44,964 bases of DNA, taken from NCBI GenBank assembly GCA_023391425.1, contig JAEWAX010000138.1, positions 1-44,964 on the forward strand. The letters run 5' to 3'. Shown here piece after piece: positions 26,621-35,350 of the stretch. Position 1 is the stretch's first letter. Each line of letters begins with the position of its first letter. The notes below the pieces were generated by a model. That model was not told where the DNA came from, did no database searches, and saw nothing but the letters and a program-made list of their open reading frames with translations. This stretch comes from Bacillota bacterium (GTDB lineage Bacteria > Bacillota > Clostridia > Acetivibrionales > DSM-1351). Position numbers and translations under genes: made by a program.

Positions 26621-27655
26621 CTAAATTATTTCCTGATACATTTCTGCCTCTATATACCCTGAATTTCTAATCGATTCCTTCCAATGATTACATGTGAGCC
26701 ACTCAATATTAGCACCATTTACTCCATATTTCTTTAAAGCACAGTCTATTGTTAAAGTAAGGTACATCATAGGTATTTCAAAAGTTTTTTTAAATCCACT
26801 TTCCATTCTAATATTAGTAAAGGCCATAAATAGGTCCTCTGCACAGTTTTCTAGTCTTTTTCCGCTATCAAATGCATCAGGGAAAAAGTATTTAGTAAAT
26901 GACCATCCGCTTTTAACAGGGTATTCTGAACTCAAATCATAGCCTTGTAAACATGCACTCATATCCCTGATGTTTTTAATTCCGCTAAATTTGTACTCTT
27001 GAACCATAAATCTGCCAACTATTTGAGTTTTTTTAGATTGTATAAATGCATTTTTTTGATGTATTAATTCTTCCTGTCCCACAAGGATTACTGACATACT
27101 TATGTCGTATTTGTTTAAAATGTTATAAATGTCCATTAACCACCCATATTGAATTTCAAAAAGTCTTTGAGCATCATCTATAAACAGTATAATCCGATTA
27201 TTAGCTGACATTTCACATTGAAACATAAAGAATTTTAACAATCTGTCTCTTTTTGAACTGGCATTACCACTCAAAGGTAGTCCATGCTCCACATCCCTTA
27301 ATAGATTTTCAAAAAAAACATTTTCGTTAGGCTTACTATGTTGATCACAAAGAATATGAAATACTGGTAGCGTATCTCCAAATTTACTCTTTAAAATCTT
27401 TATCAAGTACTTAATTGCTTCTGTCTTACCAATTCGTGGTCTTCCAAATACAATTCCTCCAGGTGACCTATTTTCTATCCACTTACTAACATTATTAAAA
27501 AGTATCTTTATTTCGTTTGTAGGTATTTGATATCTTCCAGTTTCAACAGGATGATATCCTTTTGGAATAATAGGACGTCCACAAGAATTATGTTCTACCT
27601 CAGGTGATATATCTAAATTCTGATTTTTATTTTGATTTTGGTTTTCATTATCCAC
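26621..27655 (-). CDS. tnsC: TnsC-type AAA+ transposition regulator
   Basis: This 344-residue ATPase has Walker A VFGRPRIGKTEAI (about residues 66-78), Walker B RIILFIDDAQRL (about 150-161), and sensor-like VILVGQEEL. It links target selector and transposase and passes on the choice of insertion site, as in Tn7. The start is GTG at 27655 with GAAAGG upstream. It sits between tnsB (23 bp gap) and tniQ. The length matches other TnsC/TniB-like proteins of Tn7-like elements, though TnsC of Tn7 is longer (555). Confidence 0.9.
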   Translation of the reverse strand: MDNENQNQNKNQNLDISPEVEHNSCGRPIIPKGYHPVETGRYQIPTNEIKILFNNVSKWIENRSPGGIVFGRPRIGKTEAIKYLIKILKSKFGDTLPVFHILCDQHSKPNENVFFENLLRDVEHGLPLSGNASSKRDRLLKFFMFQCEMSANNRIILFIDDAQRLFEIQYGWLMDIYNILNKYDISMSVILVGQEELIHQKNAFIQSKKTQIVGRFMVQEYKFSGIKNIRDMSACLQGYDLSSEYPVKSGWSFTKYFFPDAFDSGKRLENCAEDLFMAFTNIRMESGFKKTFEIPMMYLTLTIDCALKKYGVNGANIEWLTCNHWKESIRNSGYIEAEMYQEII

Positions 27656-27678
27656 AATAAATTTTTACCTTTCAAATT

Positions 27679-29610
27679 TTAATAAGTAAATGTTTTAAAA
27701 TCAATATTTAGAATTTCTTTATTGATTTCATCAAGGTTTTCAGGTTTATCTTTATCAAGCAAACCGGTTTCTGGCTGATTAATGTTTGTATTTTTTTTAC
27801 TTCTATTAAGCTCTGCTATCTTATTTCTAGCTGATTTCGATTTTTTTAGCTCACTCTCTAAGTATCTTTGATAAATTTCAATTGGATCATCTGACGTGGT
27901 AAAATGTAATAATCTACGATTAACCAATTTATTTATTTGTTTTCTCAATTGAAGTGAATGCGGTATTACCCCCCACTTACCATTTGCTGTAAGTAGCCCG
28001 AATTCACTACCATCTGGTAAATAAGCCTTAATAAATCTTATATCTTCTAAATTAACTTGCAAATCTAGTTTCGTTCCAACTAAATTTGGGCTTCGTGATA
28101 GTATATCATTTCTATATTCAACACCTTCATAATTTACATATGGTCTTTTGCCAGTCTGTAAATTACCTTTTATTTCTCGCTTAGCTTCATAAGTTAAAAA
28201 AGAAAAGTCATTTTGTTGCTCAACTGGTAAGCACCTAGGGTACATTCCTCTCTCAATTCGTTGTTGCATACATTCTAGGGGTGTCATGTTTATACTACCA
28301 TGAGGCGTTGTATTATAGTTGGCGATGAATACTTCCGTAAGTTCTTCTAAATGTTGCAATGTAATCTTATAATGCAAAGCTTTATCATTGGGATTTTGCC
28401 TTCTAGGGTCACTTGGATTACTTCCTGTCGTACTCGGTAATCTATGATAACCATTTTCCTCAAGAGTTTCAAATAGTCTTTCTATATGTGATCTTCTTTC
28501 AGGTGTTGCAACTGGACCAGCATTAACAGAACATCCTATACTCCTTGTTAGCTTACTAATAACATTTGAGGATAAGTTCGACTTCGCATTATCATAGCAA
28601 AATTCTTCCCATAGTGCCCATTTAGTGTCAGGTATAGCTAATGAATGAAAGCCAATACTTTCTGGTAAAGTCAATCCCGGTATAGTAAGTGTTTTTAATT
28701 CTTTTGGTACTATAGCATTCTTAATACAATATAAAACATCAATTGCTGAATACTCTTTTTTAATGCATATATGATAACCAAGAATCATCTTGGTAGCCAC
28801 ATCAATAATTGCTAGTAACCAAATTCTATCTAGAACTTCTACTATTTCATCACCTTCGAGATTTGTGTATGTAAGAACTATCATTACATCTAACCTATGC
28901 CCATCAAATTCGACTCTTTGAAAAGGTTGTAAAATCATTGAATTATTGTTTTGTCCAATACCAGTAACTCGTGCATGTATAGCAGCATCTTTACTATATC
29001 TTCCTGCTGATTTAGTGAAATACATTTTCTCAAAATCTTTTTTAAGACGATAAATTGACCTAAGCCCCATATCTTTTGTAGTAAAAGGATAGTCATTAGG
29101 TTTAAGACCAATTGACCGGCATTGGTCAAGGAAAACTTTATGAAGATATTTTACTTTAATTACCGGCTCAACTATTGAATTCTTCTTATTATTCAGATAG
29201 TAATTAATTAGTTTTTCTTTTATAGTTGGATACATATTTAGTAATTGATTGAAAGCTCCGGTAAAATTAACTTTATCTTGAGGTTTTATATTCAAAAGCC
29301 TTTCTTTCCTTTGATACCTGTTTACTCTTTTTTGAGGAATTAAAGCCCTATAACCCCAAATCACTCCGTTTTCATCTTCCTGCAAACATCTTTTTACTAA
29401 CCGAATTATTTCATGGCGTTCTATTCTTGTTAAATTACTGATTTCACTAACAGATATGTTATTTAGAATATACAATTCAACAGCTTTTTTACGTCTAGTA
29501 AAGATATCCTGATGTTCTGAAGATAAGCTATCTATTAAGACTTCCGGCCATTTTTCTATTTCAAGAAATTTTCTATCTATTGCTATACTCTCTGTGATAT
29601 GTTTTGTCAT
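27679..29610 (-). CDS. tnsB: TnsB DDE transposase (Mu/rve type)
   Basis: This 643-residue protein has N-terminal helix-turn-helix domains (NNISVSEISNLTRIERHEI near residue 50) and a catalytic RNase-H-fold core with Asp in VEFDGHRLDV (about residue 234), Asp in CYDNAKSN (about 340) and Glu in ERRSHIERLFETLEE (about 370). A C-terminal Mu-type beta-barrel (YEGVEYRNDILSRSP) follows, with a Lys/Asn-rich tail that may contact TnsC. It cuts the 3' ends and joins them to the target. It begins inside the last codons of tnsA (38-bp overlap) with GGAGG 12 nt before ATG, so expression is coupled. Confidence 0.93.
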   Translation of the reverse strand: MTKHITESIAIDRKFLEIEKWPEVLIDSLSSEHQDIFTRRKKAVELYILNNISVSEISNLTRIERHEIIRLVKRCLQEDENGVIWGYRALIPQKRVNRYQRKERLLNIKPQDKVNFTGAFNQLLNMYPTIKEKLINYYLNNKKNSIVEPVIKVKYLHKVFLDQCRSIGLKPNDYPFTTKDMGLRSIYRLKKDFEKMYFTKSAGRYSKDAAIHARVTGIGQNNNSMILQPFQRVEFDGHRLDVMIVLTYTNLEGDEIVEVLDRIWLLAIIDVATKMILGYHICIKKEYSAIDVLYCIKNAIVPKELKTLTIPGLTLPESIGFHSLAIPDTKWALWEEFCYDNAKSNLSSNVISKLTRSIGCSVNAGPVATPERRSHIERLFETLEENGYHRLPSTTGSNPSDPRRQNPNDKALHYKITLQHLEELTEVFIANYNTTPHGSINMTPLECMQQRIERGMYPRCLPVEQQNDFSFLTYEAKREIKGNLQTGKRPYVNYEGVEYRNDILSRSPNLVGTKLDLQVNLEDIRFIKAYLPDGSEFGLLTANGKWGVIPHSLQLRKQINKLVNRRLLHFTTSDDPIEIYQRYLESELKKSKSARNKIAELNRSKKNTNINQPETGLLDKDKPENLDEINKEILNIDFKTFTY

Positions 29611-30280
29611 CGTTAAGCCATACCTCCGTTCTATTACAATAAAGAATTCTATCTAAATCTCCTTGAATTATTCCTTGATATAGCATACAACATAAAAATT
29701 CTTTTAATATTGAAGGTTGTATTTCAGGTAAGTGTTCTTCTATTAAACGTACTGTAATTTTACTGAATATTTTAATATAATTAAGTATCTTCTTACAGGT
29801 TATATTATCATTAAGAATTTCACCGTTTTTAGAATAAGGAATAAGCATTTTCAAATTTGATAAAAGAATAGGGTTTGCTCTTATTTCTTTTTCAGTTTTA
29901 ACAGTAGATTCAATATTTTTAGCCCCACACCAAAAGTTTTGTACATTTATTTGTTTGTTTGTATTATCAAATTTAATACTTTGGGGTTCCAAATCCTTCG
30001 AGTATTTCACTTCAACAAATATCTCTTTGTCGTCTTTATATAAAATCCACATATCTGGAATAGACTTAAATACTTTGCCTTTAAAGACATACTTTAATTC
30101 AATAGGTTGTTCACAAAACATTTTAACAAAAGGATCTGTCTCTACTAAAACCCAATGATCATATTCTAAATCACTGAATAGTCGTACATTTCTTGATAGT
30201 TTTGTACTATAGGTTTCCCAATAGTTACACCCATACTTACTACTTCTTTTTATAGGTAATGGAGAATATATTTTTGTCAC
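29573..30280 (-). CDS. tnsA: TnsA endonuclease
   Basis: This 235-residue protein resembles TnsA, the restriction-enzyme-like partner that cuts the 5' ends so that transposition is cut-and-paste. Catalytic residues are present: Glu in FSDLEYDHWVLVETDP, Asp in SIPDMWILY, and Lys in IFVEVKYSKD. The rest of the signature (VKMFCEQPIELKYVF) also fits. A C-terminal winged-helix-like domain (about 150-235) would bind TnsC. The annotated GTG start at 30280 overlaps its own GAGGTGA, so the real start may be a few codons later at a non-ATG codon. Confidence 0.88.
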   Translation of the reverse strand: MTKIYSPLPIKRSSKYGCNYWETYSTKLSRNVRLFSDLEYDHWVLVETDPFVKMFCEQPIELKYVFKGKVFKSIPDMWILYKDDKEIFVEVKYSKDLEPQSIKFDNTNKQINVQNFWCGAKNIESTVKTEKEIRANPILLSNLKMLIPYSKNGEILNDNITCKKILNYIKIFSKITVRLIEEHLPEIQPSILKEFLCCMLYQGIIQGDLDRILYCNRTEVWLNDDKTYHREYSNR

Positions 30281-30480
30281 CTCAAACTTAAAATACTATT
30301 TACTTATTTTGAATTATTGGTGATTGTAGGGAAATATATACAGATAACAAAATAAATATTTTTATTTCCTCAAGTGAGTTTAGTCACACGATTAGGAATT
30401 AAAGAAATTAAACAGATGCTAGGTCTGGAAATAACATTGATTAACAGATTTTTATATGTGATAATAAGACCAAAGTGCAT

Positions 30481-30512
30481 AAAAAGCTGACCTTCTCGAA
30501 CAAGATCAGCTT
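30481..30512 (-). terminator. Terminator-like hairpin upstream of tnsA
   Basis: AAGCTGA and TCAGCTT (30484-30490/30506-30512) with AAG/CTT-type extension form the stem. On the minus strand it is followed by TTTTTAT. It lies between the inverted repeat at 30516-30574 and tnsA, so it could attenuate the tns operon or shield it from outside transcription. Confidence 0.5.
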
Positions 30513-30515
30513 TCT

Positions 30516-30574
30516 TAGGTGGTATAATACAAAATATATTTATACCCCGAATTCATTTTGAATTATACCACCTA
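30516..30574. promoter_or_regulatory. Divergent promoter/operator with a 13-bp inverted repeat
   Basis: TAGGTGGTATAAT (30516-30528) and ATTATACCACCTA (30562-30574) are a perfect inverted pair 33 bp apart. Each arm ends in a TATAAT/ATTATA hexamer, so one arm could act as the -10 of a promoter in each direction, one for the tns operon and one for the ParB-like gene. A repressor bound to both arms would control both; this is inference. Confidence 0.5.
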
Positions 30575-30592
30575 CTTATGCACAAATCAATA

Positions 30593-30627
30593 ATACAGAG
30601 GAAACTCTCTCTATCTCTCCTCTGTAT
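30593..30627 (+). other. Leader hairpin before the ParB-like gene
   Basis: ATACAGAGGA (30593-30602) pairs perfectly with TCCTCTGTAT (30618-30627) over a 15-nt CT-rich loop. It ends 14 bases before the AAGGAGGT ribosome binding site at 30640-30647. There is no T-run, so it is not a terminator; it may be an mRNA stability or regulatory structure. Confidence 0.5.
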
Positions 30628-30653
30628 ACTAAAATTCATAAGGAGGTATACAT

Positions 30654-31409
30654 ATGACTAAGCTCTATTATCAAAATCTTAATGTGAGAGCTTTAAAAAT
30701 CGACCCACTTGCACAAGGTTCTTTACAAATTAATAGGGTAAACAGAATTGTTCAAAACTTTAATCCCCTATTTGTAGGTACTATTATTGTTAGTAAAAGA
30801 GAAAACGGTGAGTATTATGTAATGGATGGATTTCATAGAAGTACAGCTCTTAAAAGGCTAAATGTTGAAGAAGCTTACTGTGAGATACATGAAGGGTTAA
30901 CGTTAAAAGATGAAGCCCAGTATTATTTAGCTTATAACAAATATAGAAAAAATCCCAAAGCAGTAGATGATTATAAAGTTTGCATTACTGCTGACGTTCC
31001 TGAAGTAGTAGCTGTTAATCGAATACTAAGCGAACTAGATATTGAAATATCAGAAAGTGGATTTAAAAGTCCAAAATCATTGTTAGATGTATTTACAATA
31101 TATGGGGTAGGTATTACAAAAAAATGTATTGATTTATATGTTGAGGCTTGGGGTAAAAAAGCTTTAATAGGTAAGTATTTAAAGGTCTTGGCTAAATTTA
31201 TTAAAGATAATGAAGAAAAATTAGATTTTTCAATTCTATCAAACAACTTAAAAAAATATAAATTTATACAAGTTGTTGATAGCATTAATCAAATGCAAAT
31301 CTCTAAATCTGTCACTAGTACTGTAAAGGGTTTTGAAGCACTTCTCTACTTAATCTACAATAATAATCTAGCTAAAGAAAAAAGACTTGATTATTTCCCA
31401 TTAAAATGA
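30654..31409 (+). CDS. ParB-like nuclease-domain protein
   Basis: This 251-residue protein has an N-terminal ParB/Srx-type domain (about residues 1-95), with VNRIVQNFNPLFVGTIIVSK and the signature MDGFHRSTALKRLN (the GxHR motif binds nucleotide in this fold). The C-terminal 150 residues are helical and not recognised. It is transcribed away from the tns operon and is the first gene of a two-gene unit with the zinc-ribbon gene, which starts 10 bp later. It may regulate the element, or be a nucleotide-binding accessory; it is not an ordinary partition gene, since no ParA is present. Shine-Dalgarno AAGGAGGT. Confidence 0.65.
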   Translation: MTKLYYQNLNVRALKIDPLAQGSLQINRVNRIVQNFNPLFVGTIIVSKRENGEYYVMDGFHRSTALKRLNVEEAYCEIHEGLTLKDEAQYYLAYNKYRKNPKAVDDYKVCITADVPEVVAVNRILSELDIEISESGFKSPKSLLDVFTIYGVGITKKCIDLYVEAWGKKALIGKYLKVLAKFIKDNEEKLDFSILSNNLKKYKFIQVVDSINQMQISKSVTSTVKGFEALLYLIYNNNLAKEKRLDYFPLK

Positions 31410-31419
31410 GGGCTTGTAT

Positions 31420-31938
31420 ATGTATAATAAAGGAATTTACTCAATGCTTTCAGAATTAGGTAGAAGAAATATTAGAGAAGCAGATAAAAAATTTAGTCAG
31501 TTATTAGAAATTACGCAATGTGAAATTTGTAATAAAAAGAAGCCATTAAGTGAGTTTGCAGAAGATAAAAATGGTTATTTAGGTTTTTCAAACATTTGCC
31601 AAGAATGTACTAATCAAGGGGAAACACTTCAAACTCATAAAAAGTGCATTAAATGTAATCAGGTAAAAAGCTTAAGAGACTTTTATAAGTTACGTAACAG
31701 TCTTTATTTTGAATTTTGCCGGGACTGCACAAAGAAACTAATAGATAAAAAAGCTGCTAAAGGTCACACAAAAAAATGCGCTACTTGTGGTGAGACCTTA
31801 CCGGCATCAACACAGTACTTTTATGTTGGCATAACATGTATAGATTTTTTGGAGCCCAACTGTAAGGCATGTGATAGTAAGAAAGAGAAAGCGCAAAAAA
31901 ATAAAAGACTACACAACAGAGAACCGTCTTACATTTAA
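31420..31938 (+). CDS. Triple zinc-ribbon protein of unknown function
   Basis: This is 172 residues from the ATG at 31420; a TTG at 31414 is only 1 base from the GAGGG site, so the ATG is preferred. Three CxxC - about 17-22 residues - CxxC units follow each other: CEICNKKKPLSEF to ICQECTN; CIKCNQVKSLRDFY to FCRDCTKK; CATCGETLPASTQYF to NCKACDSKKEK. Such repeats occur in phage and plasmid proteins near HNH or endonuclease VII-type domains, but no nuclease motif is visible here. It is basic at the C-terminus and likely binds nucleic acid (inference). It is coupled to the ParB-like gene. Confidence 0.6.
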   Translation: MYNKGIYSMLSELGRRNIREADKKFSQLLEITQCEICNKKKPLSEFAEDKNGYLGFSNICQECTNQGETLQTHKKCIKCNQVKSLRDFYKLRNSLYFEFCRDCTKKLIDKKAAKGHTKKCATCGETLPASTQYFYVGITCIDFLEPNCKACDSKKEKAQKNKRLHNREPSYI

Positions 31939-31948
31939 GGCGGTTCTT
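31918..31948 (+). terminator. Hairpin overlapping the end of the zinc-ribbon gene
   Basis: AGAACCG and CGGTTCT arms pair across the stop codon of the zinc-ribbon gene. The following bases are only modestly T-rich, so termination is possible but weak. Confidence 0.4.
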
Positions 31949-32054
31949 AATGTCTATGCAAGTATTAGAAGTTTATTAATATCAGATTGAGAGAGACTTC
32001 TATTCTCTTGGGGCTTAAGAATAAACGCATTTTAAAAACTCTTTGATAATATTA

Positions 32055-35000
32055 TTATATATTTTTAAGTCTACTTATAACATCCATTACAGGGGCTTTC
32101 GCAACTTGCGGTGGAATAATGGGCTTATCATCTAGAGTGATTGCTGCCGATAACCAGTCATTTTCTCCAATTTCCCAAGCCTCTTTTATTGTTACATTAT
32201 TTTTTAGTATAGCATATTCTAGTAACATCTCCGGCTGACCTGTTGTAGCATTTAAGTATGCTGGCGCAATCCAACATTTCCAATTACTTGGCATAGATTT
32301 TACAATATTCTCAAATAAAAGAAGATTACGATTGTCAGTTGAGTCCATTCTTTGAAATCTTGAAACTGTTGTGATATACTGTACTTTATTTGTTTTTGGA
32401 AGCAAATCTAAGTTTAATGTAAAAATTCCTTTGTAGAATAGAGGTTCGTCTTTATTTATCTTTTTGATAAGACCTACCTTTATAATGTCTTTCTCATCTT
32501 GCTTCCCAACCATATTCCTCCACTCAGTAAATATCGCCTTGCCGGCATCAATATTTGAAAACAACGGAGCCATGATAGGTAATCTACCTTGTGCAAACGC
32601 AAACACCATTCCTTTCCACATTGCTTTATCCCATAGTTCCATATTGATTATGGATTTAACTTCAATATCCTTATGTCCAATTTCTTCAAACTTGCCATCT
32701 TTTAGTTTTCTCGTTGTTTCTGAACTTTCTTTATCTTCTTCTGAATCACATTTAATATTTATGGGTTCTTTACGCTTCAGTATGTACTCAAATTCGTCAC
32801 CAGATAATAATGTTTCAATAATATTTTTGTCTTTGCCAAGCAAGTCTTCAGTTATAAAAATACTGTTGTTAAATCCTAATGCTCTATCAAAAACTCGGTC
32901 ATCACGAGCCCATACTTCTAATAGTTCAGTATCATTAAAAACTGCTATACGAGCTATAAGCTCAGCAATTAATTCACTTATAAATTCTTTTACTTCATTT
33001 TGGGCTTTTCTGAATTCGCCTTTACCAAAATCAGAACAGCATATTACGTGACACTTTTTATCCTCTATTGATTCTATTTCTCTATATATTGAAAATTTGT
33101 CATTTTCTATAAACTTTATTTTTAAATTAATTACTGGCGTAATACTCATAATTCTATCTGAGATTCCTGTTGCTAAGAAGCTCTCGAGTGCAGCTAATAT
33201 ACTTTCAGCTAATTCAATACAAGGAAATCTACGTTCCGCATCAATAATAACTTTACATCCGAGTATTTTAGAATTAATTGTTTCTGTATCCTTAAACCCT
33301 AAGCTTGGGGTCTCTGGGATTTGTTCCTTTGATGGCTGATTATACCACTTTGCCATGTAGTCATCTATCATATCACTATTATTGTCATATGCTTTCTGAA
33401 TTTCTTCATCTACATAACCAAGTGTATATTTTAATGCTATAGATGATAAGTACAATCCATGGTTATCTAAAACATCAGGTAGCCTTATAAGTTTGGGGAG
33501 TTCTTCAAAAGGTGTTCTAAAAAATAACATACCTAAAATACTGTCGAACAGGTCTATACTTCCAGATTTTTGGAGCTTACTGGTATCATATCCGATGGAA
33601 GATAGTAGTCTCTTAGAAATAGCATCAAGGTCATTCCACTTTATTGCTTGAAAAACCCTGCCTTGAATAAGTTCTAGCATTTTAATACTTCCAGAACAGG
33701 CTACTAATACAGGATTTAACTCACCGTATTTCATATAATCAATAAATGCCAAATAAAAAGCATTATAATAGAATCCTCTTGCTGCCCACAGTAAATCTAC
33801 CTTTTCATGTGCATACGCCAACATATATAATGTTAATAAAAACTCATTTTTTGTCTCATCCTTATATAAAGATAGCAAAGCTCTCCCAAGATATTTAATT
33901 GCACTATACGGTTTTGATTCAAGTAACTGCTGTCCACGCTTAAACAGCATCAAGGAAGAAACTGTTTCTTGTTTTCTTACTCCAGCCATAGATACAACTT
34001 TTTCGAACAATTCGTCAAAAGCTGAGGAGTCCTGCATTGTAGGAGCCATCTCAGTTAATATTGCTGAAATAGTTTCAAAACTAAAATCAAGATTCTTGTC
34101 GCAATCATCCAGTACTTTCTGTAATTCTTTTGAAGCTCTATCTAAATCAAACTCAAGAAACAGTTTTACAAATATATAGTTTGCCCGTGCTTCTAAAGCT
34201 GTATTGGGTCTACTTTTGTCGTTTATCAGTCTCTCATATTCACTAATTAAAACTTCAGTTCGTTCCTTAAAATTCTTATCTTGAAGATTCCCTTTTGTAA
34301 TCACAAACAGGTTCATCCATAGGTTAGTCAAACGCTCAATATCATAAAAACTTATAGTACCAACAACATATTTTTCATAGCTACAGTATTTAACAATATA
34401 CTCGCCAAATTCTTCATACCACCAATACAAAGACCATGCCCATTGATAAGAACATTCTTTTATTTGAAAATCAGTACCATATTTGCCTGCAAATATAGTA
34501 GCCCGATTAAACCTCCCCATAGTATCAACAAGTGGCAATTCTAATTCTCTACTTAATATGGCAGCTCTTATGGACTTATCAACTATTGCTATATCAAACT
34601 TCTGCTCCGAAGAAAGTACTGTAATATCTTTCTCAATTTCCTCTAGTTCATGTTTACGTTCATAATCCAGTGGACCTATTTTTTGCTCATCGATAAAATC
34701 ATCAGACAAACCGAAAACTTCAACTGCTATTTGCTCCCTGTGATTTTGAAAAAGCTTATCAAGCAGCCAATTTCGGTCAAGTATTCTTATATCAATAGAA
34801 TGTTTTTTAGACAATGCATCTTCCGTATCTGCACGTTTCTTATCCGAGACATATTGGTTACTAATAAAGAATATTTTCTTATATTGCCTATTGGTCGATA
34901 TTATTTTAGCCACATCTGATTTTACTTTTGATTGCCATTCCTGTTTTGCACTTATAGCAAATGCCCATCTCTCAGAAGCCGCCTCACGACCTATGCCTGA

Positions 35001-35291
35001 ATACCATGTTAATGCAATGCCATCTGATACCGGATAAGTTTCAGAATCCACCTTGCTATCTCCTCCACCTGTAGGGCCGGTCTGTGTTATTAAATTTGGG
35101 CATATTTCAAGCTCAGCCATTCGCTTACAAAAGTCTTCGAATAGTTTTTCTTGACTTCTGCTTGTAAGGCTATGAAGGTAATAGTCGAAAAACTCTCTTG
35201 TAAGCTTTGCCTTTCTAATTACATAGGAATCAGAAAATCTATTCGGCCTCCTTGATTTTAGAAACTCGTAAGGAGAATGAAAATTGTTCAT
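32055..35291 (-). CDS. Large PD-(D/E)XK nuclease-like protein, third gene of SIR2-HerA operon
   Basis: This is 1078 residues. The first 180 residues look like an Mrr-type restriction endonuclease fold: Glu in SRSQEKLFEDF (about 48), GPTGGGDSKVD with Asp78, and SAK at 114-116 (FAISAKQEW), giving the D...xAK order of PD-(D/E)XK enzymes. A Rossmann-like strand pattern (KKIFFISNQYVSDKKR) follows. Residues about 200-600 are helical and resemble degenerate tetratricopeptide-type repeats. The last 450 residues are not recognised. It starts 60 bp after herA with GGGAGG before ATG. It probably supplies DNA cleavage or sensing to a HerA-SIR2 complex; that is inference. Confidence 0.65.
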   Translation of the reverse strand: MNNFHSPYEFLKSRRPNRFSDSYVIRKAKLTREFFDYYLHSLTSRSQEKLFEDFCKRMAELEICPNLITQTGPTGGGDSKVDSETYPVSDGIALTWYSGIGREAASERWAFAISAKQEWQSKVKSDVAKIISTNRQYKKIFFISNQYVSDKKRADTEDALSKKHSIDIRILDRNWLLDKLFQNHREQIAVEVFGLSDDFIDEQKIGPLDYERKHELEEIEKDITVLSSEQKFDIAIVDKSIRAAILSRELELPLVDTMGRFNRATIFAGKYGTDFQIKECSYQWAWSLYWWYEEFGEYIVKYCSYEKYVVGTISFYDIERLTNLWMNLFVITKGNLQDKNFKERTEVLISEYERLINDKSRPNTALEARANYIFVKLFLEFDLDRASKELQKVLDDCDKNLDFSFETISAILTEMAPTMQDSSAFDELFEKVVSMAGVRKQETVSSLMLFKRGQQLLESKPYSAIKYLGRALLSLYKDETKNEFLLTLYMLAYAHEKVDLLWAARGFYYNAFYLAFIDYMKYGELNPVLVACSGSIKMLELIQGRVFQAIKWNDLDAISKRLLSSIGYDTSKLQKSGSIDLFDSILGMLFFRTPFEELPKLIRLPDVLDNHGLYLSSIALKYTLGYVDEEIQKAYDNNSDMIDDYMAKWYNQPSKEQIPETPSLGFKDTETINSKILGCKVIIDAERRFPCIELAESILAALESFLATGISDRIMSITPVINLKIKFIENDKFSIYREIESIEDKKCHVICCSDFGKGEFRKAQNEVKEFISELIAELIARIAVFNDTELLEVWARDDRVFDRALGFNNSIFITEDLLGKDKNIIETLLSGDEFEYILKRKEPINIKCDSEEDKESSETTRKLKDGKFEEIGHKDIEVKSIINMELWDKAMWKGMVFAFAQGRLPIMAPLFSNIDAGKAIFTEWRNMVGKQDEKDIIKVGLIKKINKDEPLFYKGIFTLNLDLLPKTNKVQYITTVSRFQRMDSTDNRNLLLFENIVKSMPSNWKCWIAPAYLNATTGQPEMLLEYAILKNNVTIKEAWEIGENDWLSAAITLDDKPIIPPQVAKAPVMDVISRLKNI

Positions 35292-35350
35292 TATTACCTC
35301 CCAAATAAGAAAAAATATAATATATGTTTGATTAATTATTATTTTTCCAC

